From Punica granatum (taxonomy: Eukaryota; Streptophyta; Magnoliopsida; Myrtales; Lythraceae): DNA of 64,000 nucleotides. The translations under genes and the position numbers were made by a program. The stretch is from positions 20,050,568 to 20,114,567 of the forward strand of contig NC_045134.1 in NCBI RefSeq assembly GCF_007655135.1. The letters are read 5' to 3'. Within the stretch, counting starts at the first letter, position 1, and each line of letters starts with the position of its first letter. The notes beneath the pieces were generated by a model, which searched no databases, had not been told where the DNA came from, and was given only the letters and a program-made list of their open reading frames with translations. Positions 1 through 10,399 of the stretch are shown piece by piece.

Positions 1-1098
1 TCTAATAAAGGACGAGATTCCATTTTCGTAGTTGTTGATCGATTTTCTAAGATGGCTCATTTTATTCCATGTTGCAAAACTGATGATGCCACACATATTG
101 CTGATTTATTCTTTAGGGAGGTAGTGCGATTGCATGGGATACCTAAGACCATAGTTAGTGATCGGGATGCTAAGTTCTTGAGTCATTTTTGGCTCGTCCT
201 GTGGGGAAAGTTAGGAACTTAATTGTTATTTTCAACTACTTGTCATCCCCAAACGGATGGGCAAACCGAGGTGGTTAATAGGACATTGTCCACTCTTCTT
301 CGTACAGTCATAAAAAGGAATTTGAAATCTTGGGAAGATTGCATACCGTTTATTGAGTTTGCTTATAATCGTACAGTACACTCTTCTACTAACTTCTCAC
401 CATTTCAAATTGTGTATGGTTTTAATCCATTAACACCTTTGAATCTAATCCCTTTGCCTATAAGTGAGATTTCTAGTCTTGACGGGAAGAAAAAGGCAGA
501 TATGGTGAAAAAGATTCATGAAGAAGCGAGGCAACATATCTTGAAGAAAAATAAACAATATGCTGAACGTGCCAACAAGGGACGGAAGAAAGTGATTTTT
601 GAACCAGGAGATTGGGTGTGGGTTCATATGAGGAAGGAAAGATTTCCAAACCAACGGAAATCCAAATTGAGTCCATGAGGAATTGGACCATTCCAAGTCG
701 TGGCCAAGATAAATGATAATGCCTACAAAATAGATTTACCAGGTGAGTATAATGTTAGCCCAACTTTTAATGTTTCTGATCTTTCTCCGATTGATGTAGG
801 TTTCGATTCGAGGACGAATCCTTTTGAAGAGCGGGAGAATGATGAGGATCATGGGCATGACAATGAGGCTGATGCACATGAGCTTGGAAGTCGGACTCTT
901 GAAGAGGGAGCTGAAGCACAAGATCTTGGAGGCTTGCATGTTTCGAGTGGGCCAATCACACGGGCGAAGGCCAAACAAATCCAACAAGCTATGGAGAGCT
1001 TGCTGATAGGCTTTTTGAGCCAAGAGGAGTCTAATTCAATTGGGTCTTCAAAGGCCTTTATTCACTTGACTTGCCATGAGATGCTGAAAATGGAATAA
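1..1098 (+). pseudogene. Ty3/gypsy polyprotein, integrase end (two in-frame stops)
   Basis: One frame runs from base 1 to the stop at 1098, broken only by TAA at 220-222 and TGA at 676-678. It encodes the second half of a Ty3/gypsy integrase. The first catalytic Asp is in [11 protein letters not shown], the second in VSDRDAKFL, and the Glu is in [15 protein letters not shown], in the usual DDE order. The C-terminal GPF module follows after the second stop (GIGPFQVVAKINDNAYKIDL), then an acidic tail. No chromodomain is visible. The upstream reverse transcriptase and protease lie outside the window. With only two nonsense changes and no frameshift, the copy is degraded but not old. Integrase inserts retrotransposon cDNA into host chromosomes. 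Confidence 0.9.
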
Positions 1099-1510
1099 AA
1101 GACTGCCAACTATTCTAGATAGCCTTTATTTAGTTTCATCTGTTATTTCTGGCTTTAGGAAACTAAGGATATTCCAGTTGCCTAGTTTGTTAGTTTCCAG
1201 TTTCTCCTAAACTTATATAAAGGAGGCTGAGTAGCTGATCAGGGCAGACTATTCTGGTATTTTGGTGAGATTTTTCTCCTTTGTTCTTCATTGAACTCCT
1301 TCGAACGAACAAGTGTGACAGCTTGTGATTGTTCGGTACACTTTGATATTATGGGTTCTTGTTTCTTCATAAACAACGGGTCAATAATCCTTGTCTTGAT
1401 ATTGTTGGTTCTTGTTTCTCTATAAACAACGGGTCAATAATCCTCTTTATCTAAATCTGAGTTTGGCGATCTGGGAATCGATTCAAGTTGGTCATCGGGT
1501 TTCACAATCC
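1099..1510 (+). mobile_element. Probable 3' LTR of the Ty3/gypsy element
   Basis: Immediately after the polyprotein stop lies non-coding DNA with a TATA-like box (TTATATAAAGG near 1214) and a CT-rich leader, as expected for a U3-R-U5 region. A roughly 40-bp motif containing AAACAACGGGTCAATAATCC occurs twice, near 1371-1394 and 1425-1444. The right LTR boundary and a target-site duplication could not be fixed, and the 5' LTR is outside the window. Confidence 0.45.
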
Positions 1511-2160
1511 TTCGTGAGGTCCGCATCATTAGGGTTCTCCACCAATTTACGCACAAACATGAGCACGAGTCCGAAAACGATCAAGCAGATATGCAGCCCA
1601 CTTAACCAATATTCGGCCGGCAAGTCAACCTTAGAAAGCCGAGCCAAAGATCGATCAAGTTCACCTATGCAAGTGAACCCGAACTTAAGTAGACTTCGGC
1701 AAGTGGTACCGAAGGATGATAAAATCCTGTCTTGATGATCGGAAACTCCAAATATGATGATAATTTTGATTCACAGGCAATCGTTTGAAGGATAAACGAA
1801 TGAGAATTGAAAAGTATGGTAAACGAAGTGTGATAAATGAAAGTGCAAGTAAGATAAAGTGCAATAAAGTAAAATGCGATAAACAAAAGATATAATGACA
1901 AGTGGGGGTTTGATTGATTGATGTTTGTAACTTAACATCGAACAAGACGGCATATATATATATATATATAGGCGTTTACAATGAAACCCTAGAAAATATC
2001 TCTAAATTGGATACGCCATAATATACGATATCGAGATAAAATTCAAATAGGAATTTAACTCATAGCCCACCTAAAAGTAAAATACATCGAAAATCGAAAA
2101 CATATCCGACTCATATGTCATTGTCAGTCCTTCGTTTTGGTCCACTAACGTTTTGGTCCA
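1511..2160. other. AT-rich spacer, no gene recognised
   Basis: No coding pattern is recognisable. A (TA)n microsatellite lies at about 1952-1970. Short open frames here lack any family resemblance. Confidence 0.5.
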
Positions 2161-2164
2161 CTCA

Positions 2165-2700
2165 CTACTTTGAAATCAGGCCATTTTTTCAATTTAACTT
2201 TGATTTTACATTTTCAGAAAAATACTCTAAAGGACGTTTTCAGGCCTTACGGGCGCCAAATTCGATTTTCATAATCCAAAATAAAACTCGGGATTAAAAA
2301 ATATTTTTTTGCGTAACATCGATCCTTGAATTTTTCCGAACACAATGGTGGTCTTATATTATTTTTCGGATGTCCGGTTGAAAAGACAAGAATTACAGGC
2401 CTTGCGTTAATTTCGATTTTTTCAAAAAATTCGAGATGATACTTGTGATTGAAAATATTTTTCCACACAATGTTGATCATCGAATTTTTATGAACACAAC
2501 TGTGATCCCAGATTATTTTTTGGATATCCGGTTCAAAAAGACAAGAATTTTAGGCATTTCGAGCATCAGTTTCAATTTTTTTTCAAAATTCGAGAATATT
2601 TTTCAGCATAATATCGATTCTCGAATTTTTTTTAACACAATGGGGGTCGCGAAATATTTTTCAGATATTCGGTTGGAAAGATTGGATTTTGAAAATAATC
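2165..2700 (+). repeat. Degenerate tandem repeat, unit about 140-155 bp
   Basis: Three recognisable units plus a partial first one share the order: an AATATTTTT run, a variant of CACAATGTTGATC, TTGAATTTTT, GAACACAAT, a GGATATCCGGTT-like core, AAGACAAGAATT, then TTTTCAAAATTCGAG. Equivalent points fall near 2311, 2464 and 2604. The units are clearly diverged, so this is an old array, probably part of a transposon. Confidence 0.6.
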
Positions 2701-2936
2701 AAGCAATTACGATTGACACGTGTTAGAGGTTTGATGTCGATTTTTATTGAGATTTGATCTCTGTAAATGCAAATTGGAATTCTCATGAAGCCGATTATTT
2801 TTCGAATTTCTCAATTTCAAAGTTTTTGTTCCGAAATTTTCGGCGGATCCTAAGAAATCGAATTTCACCCGAAGAAGTGAGTATGAGTAAAAAAAGAAAA
2901 GGGTGCCATGTGGCAGAAAGGTCGGCCCATTTTCTG

Positions 2937-3640
2937 TTGCCTGCTTCTTCTTCTTCTTCCTCTTTTCTTTTTTCTTCTCTTCGTTCTTGCAATTAGGCAA
3001 TTTGAACTAGCCGCCTACCAAGAACTTCAGCGCCAACCTGCAAGTTCGAAAGCTCACGCCATGTTCATCATCTTCCTCTCTCTCTCTCTCTCTCTCTCTT
3101 GGGTACACTGCTTTATCCTGAGTTGTCACCATTTCTGCAGAAATGATCTCGGCTGCTCCCGCGTTCTCTGGACTTAGTTTTTTTATTTTCAAGCTCACTC
3201 ACCCTGACTCCCTTGGAGCTCATCTCAGTGTAGCTTGCGCACCCTTTCGGCTCTAGGAGGTCTCTATTGATCTTTAACTTCACCATCACCATTTCGGTCA
3301 ATTCCCTACATCTCAACTTCCTAGCATCTCCATTACGACCCCCTTTTTTCTCTCGATCACCTCGATCATTTCCCTCACGTTCCCTCAACTCTCTCGACTC
3401 ATTCTCGGCTCATTTATTCACTCACTCACTCTCAACTTTCCCTTAACTCTCTCTATCTCGGTCCAGCTCTTTTCTTGCCCCTCAGCTCTAGCTTACTCTC
3501 GACTTCAACTCCCAGCTCATTCTTGATCTCATTTCTCCCTTAGCTCCCTCTCGACCTCTTGACCTCACGGACTCTCCCTCAGTTCGCTAGCTCACTCTCA
3601 ATCTCACTCATTCTCTTAGCTCCTTCCTTTCACTTACACA
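2937..3640 (+). repeat. Pyrimidine-rich low-complexity block
   Basis: The top strand is strongly C/T biased. It contains TTC repeats near 2945, a (CT)n run at about 3076-3099, and irregular repetitions of CTCACTCTC and CTCGACT through about 3620. No protein family is recognised. It could be a transposon leader or an old promoter/5' UTR. Confidence 0.5.
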
Positions 3641-3916
3641 GCACATACCCACCACAAAACAAGAACCATCAGACACCAAATGATCCTTCCTCACGTCTTT
3701 TCGCTTTCAATTCTGACCAGTTTTCGACATCTTCTCATTTTCTTTCTTAATTCTTCACCAGCAATCACCAAACCATCTATCTCTCCCTCTTTTTTCTATT
3801 TTTTTTCTCTTGGCTAAATACAGGGACAAAACACGAATGCTTGTTAATGTCCAATTTCTGCTGCTCTTCTTCATCTTTCCGCTTAACGTAGAAGCAGGAG
3901 GCAGGAAGAGAGAGAG

Positions 3917-4117
3917 ATGGCTGCTTCATGGAACTCGACTCCATTGGAGATCACATATTAAGTTCAGGGATGGACAGCTTTAGTTTCTTGTGCTGCTATT
4001 TTGGGGCAACATTATGACAAGTATGGCTATGGACAGATGATACCACTGGCTGTAAACGATGCGGCATTCTCCATACATGTCGTTATGCTAACAACAATAA
4101 CCCTGCACCTGAGCTAA
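3917..4117 (+). pseudogene. Cystinosin-like transporter fragment with the middle missing
   Basis: From the ATG at 3917 the frame reads MAASWNSTPLEITY, a TAA stop at 3959-3961, then VQGWTALVSC and HYDKYGYGQMIPLAVNDAAF, ending at TAA 4115-4117. The first part resembles the start of plant cystinosin homologues (PQ-loop, H+-coupled lysosomal/vacuolar cystine exporters). The second resembles a later segment of the same protein. About 60 codons that should lie between them are absent, and nothing after this segment is recognisable. This is a deleted, non-functional copy. The missing middle is judged against what is known of the family, not against a gene in this window. Confidence 0.6.
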
Positions 4118-4199
4118 GCCTCCGGTACCAGTTTAATTTTTCTCCTTTGCTATCCGTGCTTTGCCCATTTACCTCTGTTTTGTTGCTCTTTCACTCTCT

Positions 4200-4507
4200 T
4201 TTTCAGGTCCAAGCTTCTCAGACACACTTCGACTCAGTTGTTGCTGATTTGTTTCCCGGGTTACCGTATTCTCCAAGCTGCTGATGAGCTGCTTACCCCA
4301 TGTCACGGGTCTCCTCCCGCTGTGGCTGCACTGTCCAGTTTCTGTGGTGAGCCAAGCGGTCCGTTTAAGCTTGGGTTTGAGGGAGTTTTGAAGCTTCTCG
4401 AGTTCCTTCAGACATTAGCTCGGGAGAAGTATGATTTCCCGAACCTAGTTGTATGTCTAGGGCTCTTCTTATTTATTGACTCGAGGATTTTGATGACGAT
4501 ATCGTGA
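4200..4507 (+). other. Open frame of unknown origin
   Basis: A frame open for about 90 codons to the TGA at 4505 has coding-like composition (for example ADELLTPCHGSPPAVAALSS), but I recognise no family. It follows the cystinosin-like fragment and may be another captured gene piece in the same transposon-rich DNA. No convincing start, splice pattern or partner was found. Confidence 0.25.
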
Positions 4508-4599
4508 AATGCATGCCTTAAATGAAAATGGCATGATTTGGTTTAATAATTAAATACGACTCTTGATAACAGGATGCGTGATAAAAATCGATATGGGCA

Positions 4600-7085
4600 C
4601 GAATTTGAATATTTTAAAAGGATCGGACATAAAATCGGTTGTTTGAAATGAGAATGAACCGACATGAATGGATCCCATGCACATTCGGGACTAAAGAATA
4701 ATATTGACCAAGCACGTCAAAACCGGCTTAACTGACCCACTTGAGCATAAAATCGATATATTAAATGCTGATGTGATTTTGTATTCTTGTGATTTGTGTG
4801 TTTGGATGTATTACTTGTCATTTTAATTAAAACCTCGCCCAAATTCAGATTAATCACGTAAAGTTGGATTAAAATTGGATTTAAATCTGGGACGGTTGGG
4901 AACTAGAGCTCCCATCGAGCGGTCCATCAATGGTCGACTTGATGGCTTGAAACCCGCAAACAAAAGTGTTCAGTGATCCACTTAATTTAATTGATTCCAC
5001 ACATGTAGTATTTAGAATGATTCACTTGGCTAATTAATCCACTCGACTTTTAAATGAATTACAAGAATTAGTGAATAACTTGTAATCGAGTCGATAAATC
5101 ACGAACTGATAATCGTGTCCCTTTCAAACCAATAATTATCAAGATGTGTGGTTTGTGTATCATGGATACCTTGGAAGGACCCACGTGTCCCGACTCGAGT
5201 ATGGGCCCGATTTTAGGCGGCTTAGGTCAGAGCACATGAGTTCTTTCTTAGACTACTTCCAGACAGACCAATCGGTCTTTCGGCTCCCTCAGAGTTTACA
5301 TATGGCCTTGGTGGATTCAGGGGATTGGTCAACACCGGCTATATACCAAGATGGCCTGCATCACGCAGTCTCATTTTTGCAAATCAATTTTTATGTCTCA
5401 AGGGCAAGATTATCGGTTTATGATTTAGTGACAATCCTAGGGTTAGAGTGATTGAAACACTCCGGGCAATGGGTAAAGAAAGGCAGCCCGTGCAGACGCA
5501 GGTTTTATCTGCTTGGCCATACTTGTCTGACCGACATGTTTATGTCATTCTAGCATAGATTCGGACGCTTAGGAATGTGGACGAGAGATGCGATTAGGGA
5601 CGGCCCGTGAAAGGTTGTTTGGTCCTCCAATGGGCATGAGCAGAGACCTTGGCACCTCCGTGGTGTTTCATGTTCCCACTTTCCTAAGTTTGTGCTTAGA
5701 ATGAGTTTGTTTTTCATAATACACAAAATTGTACGAATCAGGCACTCAGCATAGTCAAACACAGGGAAACAGGCGGGTCAAAACCTTATTAAGCCCTTCT
5801 TGAGCAAAAGTCGAATGCTAGATACCCTTTTCAGGATAGTCCATGACCGATTATCACCATACATAAAATTGCTCTATTTTTGTCTATTTAGAGTGAAAAC
5901 ACGATTGTTAAGCAACCTTAATTCATAAATTGATAATCACGCAAACCTGACAATTAACACGCAAGTTGTTTGTTTTTATCTGTTTTCATTTGTTTTTATC
6001 TGTTTTTATCTATTTTCTTTTGTTTTTGTTTATTTTATAATGGTTCAAGCCTGAACTCATAGGATACGGTTTACAGGGGGCTTAATGCCCTAATCATCGA
6101 TCATGGGATCCAACGCCCCCACACACCGAATGCGTGGGGGTCTATCTTTGAGTCACCGTTCCAACTCTAGTGGCATCCAAACGGAGGACGACTCAGGTCG
6201 GGATGTGTGAAATGGGATTAGACAATCATTCGAGAGCTTGATCGGTCCCACGGCTATCTTGAAATCTACTGGTTTCGCTGGGATTCGCTAGTTCCGTTGG
6301 ACCCCGACCCTCGGCTCTCATGAGCCTACGTCGCGTTAATTTCGATTTCGGTCTTTCTAAAACTCATAGTGAGTGCGAGCGAAATATTGGTCGACATGAG
6401 ACAACCATGATCCATTTGTTGTAATTTGTATTTATTATTTGAGAGTACATTGTGAGGTATTTATTTGTGCATTTATTTATGTAACGATTTTGGTAAACAA
6501 GCGTGGAGTCTGAGAGCCGGAATCAATCGAGTCGGTTTATGTGTCCCTGGGACAAGCGTGGCCACACGAATCGCAGGTACGGTCCACACAGCGAGCCGAC
6601 CATCACAGTCTGGTTAGCCGAGATGTGAGAACGGTGGACCAACCCTCTGACCCAAGGATCTGCTTCTCTTTTGTTCCCTCAAACCGAATCGATTATTTCC
6701 AGAAATTTACGATGTCAAAATGAGTGAAATGAGCGATACCTAATCAACGCAGTAAATAAATTAAAAATGACAAACCTTAGACAAACTAGAATACCGATAG
6801 GGTATGTGGAATATAGGCCCGCATGTAACAAAACTCCCGAATTCGGAACTCCTAGTTCCGCAAGACCATATGCCTTAGCAAACTAGGTGTCTCTATTACC
6901 TCTAGTCCCGGGCAACTCACCGACCCTCGACCTTCGGATCGTAAGCAGGTAGTGATGACTTCTTCTCATGAGTGTCTGTCGCGCATCTCTCGGAAAGGTA
7001 GACACTTCCAGGCCGTGTGATTAGCGCGCGCGCATGCAGGTCCAGACGAGACGAAATTCGAGTCTACACGGCCACGAGATAACAC
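4600..7085 (-). mobile_element. Tat/Ogre-like LTR or leader, left inverted arm
   Basis: Read on the minus strand, this block lines up with the DNA right of 7345. Matching landmarks include the stretch around 6940-6990 (minus GAGAAGAAGTCATCACT against GAGAAGGAGTCGCCACT at 7452), the TTTACGATGTCAAAA/TTTTGACATCGTAAA pair (6706-6720 and about 7697-7711), the GGGGGCGTTGGATCCCATGATCG segment near 6100-6130 against 7920-7950, and TTTAAATGAATTAC near 5050 against 8595-8605. Identity is only moderate. The GGAGTCGCCAC signature resembles Tat/Ogre-lineage Ty3 elements; that assignment comes from memory of those elements. About 0.8 kb (roughly 5130-5960) has no counterpart in the right arm. Confidence 0.5.
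5146..5451 (+). pseudogene. Unknown coding-like fragment inside the left arm
   Basis: An open frame of about 100 codons (for example FLDYFQTDQSVFRLPQSLHM and ARLSVYDLVTILGLE) looks protein-coding by composition. Coding-like sequence continues in another frame to about 5550 (AMGKERQPVQTQVLSAWPYL) before stops appear. The family is not recognised. It lies in the part of the left arm with no counterpart on the right, so it may have arrived as an insertion. The frameshift and later stops suggest a broken gene. Confidence 0.35.
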
Positions 7086-8859
7086 GAGATATTGCATGAA
7101 GATTACATGCTTGATCACTAAGATTGCTTGGCTGCCAAATAAAATTTCCCACCGCCTCTGGGCAGGAAGCCACGCCCACACACCTGCATATATGCATTTA
7201 ATTTCCACCATGGCTCACCTTGCTGGACTTTCTGCAATTGGATTCCTCATAACTTGGCTTAACACTTGGAGCACAAATCCAACACGGCCCATCTCCATTC
7301 CTCTAATCAGTCCGACCAGATATTTTCTGAAACTCGGGAAAATTATCGATGTGCGCACCCGAATTTCGTCTCGTCGGGGCACGCATGCGCGGACCTAAAT
7401 GCAACGCGGCTTGGGAGTGTCCACCTTCCCGGGGACGCGCGACGGACGCACGTGAGAAGGAGTCGCCACTTGCCATTTTACGACCCGAAAGTCGAGGGCC
7501 GGCAAGTTACCCGGGTCTAGGGGTATGGGATACACCTAGTACGTTAAGGCAATGGTCTGTACGGAACCGGAAATTCCGAATTCGGGGGTTCTATTACGTG
7601 TGGGCCTATATCCCACACGCTCTTTCGGTACTCTAACTTGCTAGGCTTGCCATTTTATTTATTTACCGCATGATTAAGTTTCGCTCTTCTTACGCGTTTT
7701 GACATCGTAAATTCGAAGAAACACTCTGATCATCTACTCTCCGACCGAGATTTTACATGAATATATGTATAATATAAAACCTTACATTATTCTCTCAAAT
7801 AAATAAAGACAAGCTATAATGACTAAATCCCGGTCGGTTCGCATTTGGCCATGATTTCACTCATGCTCACCGTATAGTTTGGAAAAGACCGAAAATTAAA
7901 TTAAATGCGCACTCAGTGTATGGGGGTATTGGACCCCGTGATCGACAGTTATGGGCGTTGGACCCAGTGTGAATTGAGTCCTAAAAGATCGGGTTCGATC
8001 CGCATAACAATCAAGTGCAAAAGATGTAACAAGCAAGCTCAAATAAATAATCAATGGGGTTTTGTTATCGCCGAATTTACGTGAATTAACTGATTATTAC
8101 CCGAGGTATCTTGGCATACAAATCCTACCTTAAAACAAGCAAAAAGGGGTGATGGATAGGGTATGTAGCATCCGGCATTATTTTAACGGACTCGACAGAC
8201 GTGATGTCCATAGTCAAGTCTCGAATGTGTGGGTTGTTTTTAGATTATTCTGTATCGTGACAATAAGGCTTTTACCAATTAAGAGTGTTTTTTCACCTAA
8301 AAACCCAAAACCTAACCCTCTATTTGACTATTTGACCATGTTTGATTAAGCCGAGTTTGAGATTAATCCGTTTTCCCATGTTTTAACCCGTTCTAAACAC
8401 AAACCTACACTAGAGTGACGGCATGACAAGAACCGGTAATCATGCCCTTAAATCGGTAAATATGTGTGTGCATGAAAATCAAGATTACGTTGTACGTATC
8501 TCGGTGCTTTTGAAATTGTGAATTTTGAAAAAGGCATGATTAACAGTTCTTGAACTGTCGATGCGATTACAGGTAATTAAATCGGTTCGTGCAATTCATT
8601 TAAAAGTGTCAAGTGATTTAATTTAACCAAATTTAACGTCCCAATTATCCCGTATGTAGAATTTTAGGTTAGTTAGAAATTTTCCGAATGCTTCAGTCTA
8701 CGGATTTCGAGCCGTCGAGATAGTCATTAATTGACCGCCCGATAAACTCTAATTTCCGACATAATCACATAATTACAAAAATGAAATATTTAAATGGGGC
8801 ACATGCATTGTCGGTGGGTGATCTAAGTAGAAAAGGGCCGGATATTTTAGAAAATGTCC

Positions 8860-8990
8860 AGGGGACTGAATTGAACGATTTTAAAAGAGCAGGGACTGAT
8901 TTGAAAATTCTAAAAAAATTGGGGACTGATCTGAAAATTCTAAAAGATTGGGAACTGATTTGAAAATTCTAAAAAAAGGGGAGTGTGTAA
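8860..8990 (+). repeat. 30-bp-class tandem repeat
   Basis: Four or so units follow the pattern GGGACTGATTTGAAAATTCTAAAA, with small changes in the A-run and the spacer. Confidence 0.7.
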
Positions 8991-9044
8991 AGAATTACTG
9001 AAAGTGTCCTAGGGCTTATTTGAAATGAATTTGAAAATCGGGAC

Positions 9045-9400
9045 TGATCTGAAAAATAAAAAAAATGGCCCCAGGACTAAACTGAAACAACTCGGAAAGT
9101 TTTTTGGGATGCTTGAAAAATTCTGGGAATTCCAGGACTGATTGGGAAATAGTAAAATGACTGGGACATGATTGAAAAGAAATTTTGAAATTCGGGGCAA
9201 ATCTGAAAAGGGCGAAAAATGGCCCCGGGACTAAACTGAAACAACTTGAAAAGTTATTTGGGATGCTTAAAAAAAATTCTGAAAAATCCAGGACTGATTG
9301 GAAAATAGTAAAATGATTGGGAATTGATTGAAAATAATTTTAGGGTTCGGGGAAGATCTGAAAAAAAATAAAATGCGTCCTCTGGACTGAAATGTGACAA
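9045..9400 (+). repeat. 154-bp tandem repeat, just over two copies
   Basis: The motif ATGGCCCCAGGACTAAACTGAAAC at 9065 recurs at 9219, and in diverged form at 9373, giving a constant 154-bp spacing. Each unit also contains GGGATGCTT, CCAGGACTGATTGG and AATAGTAAAATGA in the same order. Confidence 0.8.
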
Positions 9401-9589
9401 AAGGGAAAGTTCGTAAAATCGAATTCGGGACAAATCCGATCACCCACGCGACCCAAGAACACTCATTTCATATAATATCCATCAAGCAAGCAATAATATT
9501 CATGAAAGGAACCCTAATCATGCCACTAAGTCGAGAATTTACCTAGTTTGGAAAGTTGAAGGGCTTCTCTGTAAAAAGTAAAAAAATCG

Positions 9590-10265
9590 CCGGATGAAAT
9601 CGGGTCGGATCGGATCGCCCGCCCGAAGGAGAACTCGGCCGGAAGAGCGCTGGGCCGGACTGGAGCGCGTTGGGCCCGGCTGGGCTTGGGCTGGGCCTGC
9701 GGAAAAAAAAAGGAACTGGGCCGAGGCCCGTTAACCGGAGGCGGTCGGGATCGGGGGGCAGCGGCGGCGACGGTGCCGCGGGAGGTGGTTTTCGCCCCTG
9801 GACGCCGCGGTGAGGGCCGGGATGGACGCCGGTGACGGTTCTGGACACCGCCGACGCTTCGCCGAGGTCGATATGGGCCTCACCGGAGTTAAAACGGTCA
9901 GGATCGGGGAGAATTTTGGGGTTTTCCGGCGAGGGTTTTCGAGCTCAATCGATCTTCAAATCCGCCGAAACGAGAGCAAATTGTTCGATTCCTTTCACTG
10001 GGTCTTGTTCCTCCACACCCGAATTGTATTTCTGTCCATTTAATTGCGATTCCATTCCCTTTTCCGTTAAGATTTCGGCCGATTTGGCCGAAAATCGCGA
10101 AAATCGCGATTTGGGCGTTCTGGGCCGGCGGGAATCGCGGCCAGCCGGCGAGAGCTGCCCGGCCTGCCCGAACTGCCCGAATCGCTCTTTTTTTTTTTTT
10201 TTAAATTAGGGCCGGCGGGTCACGGGCAGTCGGTCAACGCTGCCCGGCCTGCCCGACTCTTTTTT
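9590..10265 (+). repeat. GC-rich block with an internal ~95-bp duplication
   Basis: This patch is far richer in G+C than its AT-rich surroundings. Near its end, a segment beginning GGGCCGGCGGG and ending GCTGCCCGGCCTGCCCGA followed by a T-run occurs twice, at about 10111-10202 and 10209-10268. Open frames here look like by-products of base composition; no gene is recognised. Confidence 0.5.
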
Positions 10266-10399
10266 TTTAACATATTTAATTTAATTAAAAATAATAATAA
10301 TAAAAATAATTTTATTTTTTTTTAAGAAAAGGTGATAAATTGGGAAATGACAATTTTGCCCCCCTCGGAGCCGATGGACCGAAATTAGGTGCTGACAAT

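Noticed and set aside
9543..10209. Several GC-rich open frames as genes
   Set aside because: They overlap in different frames and strands with Pro/Arg/Gly-rich content typical of base composition; no domain is seen.
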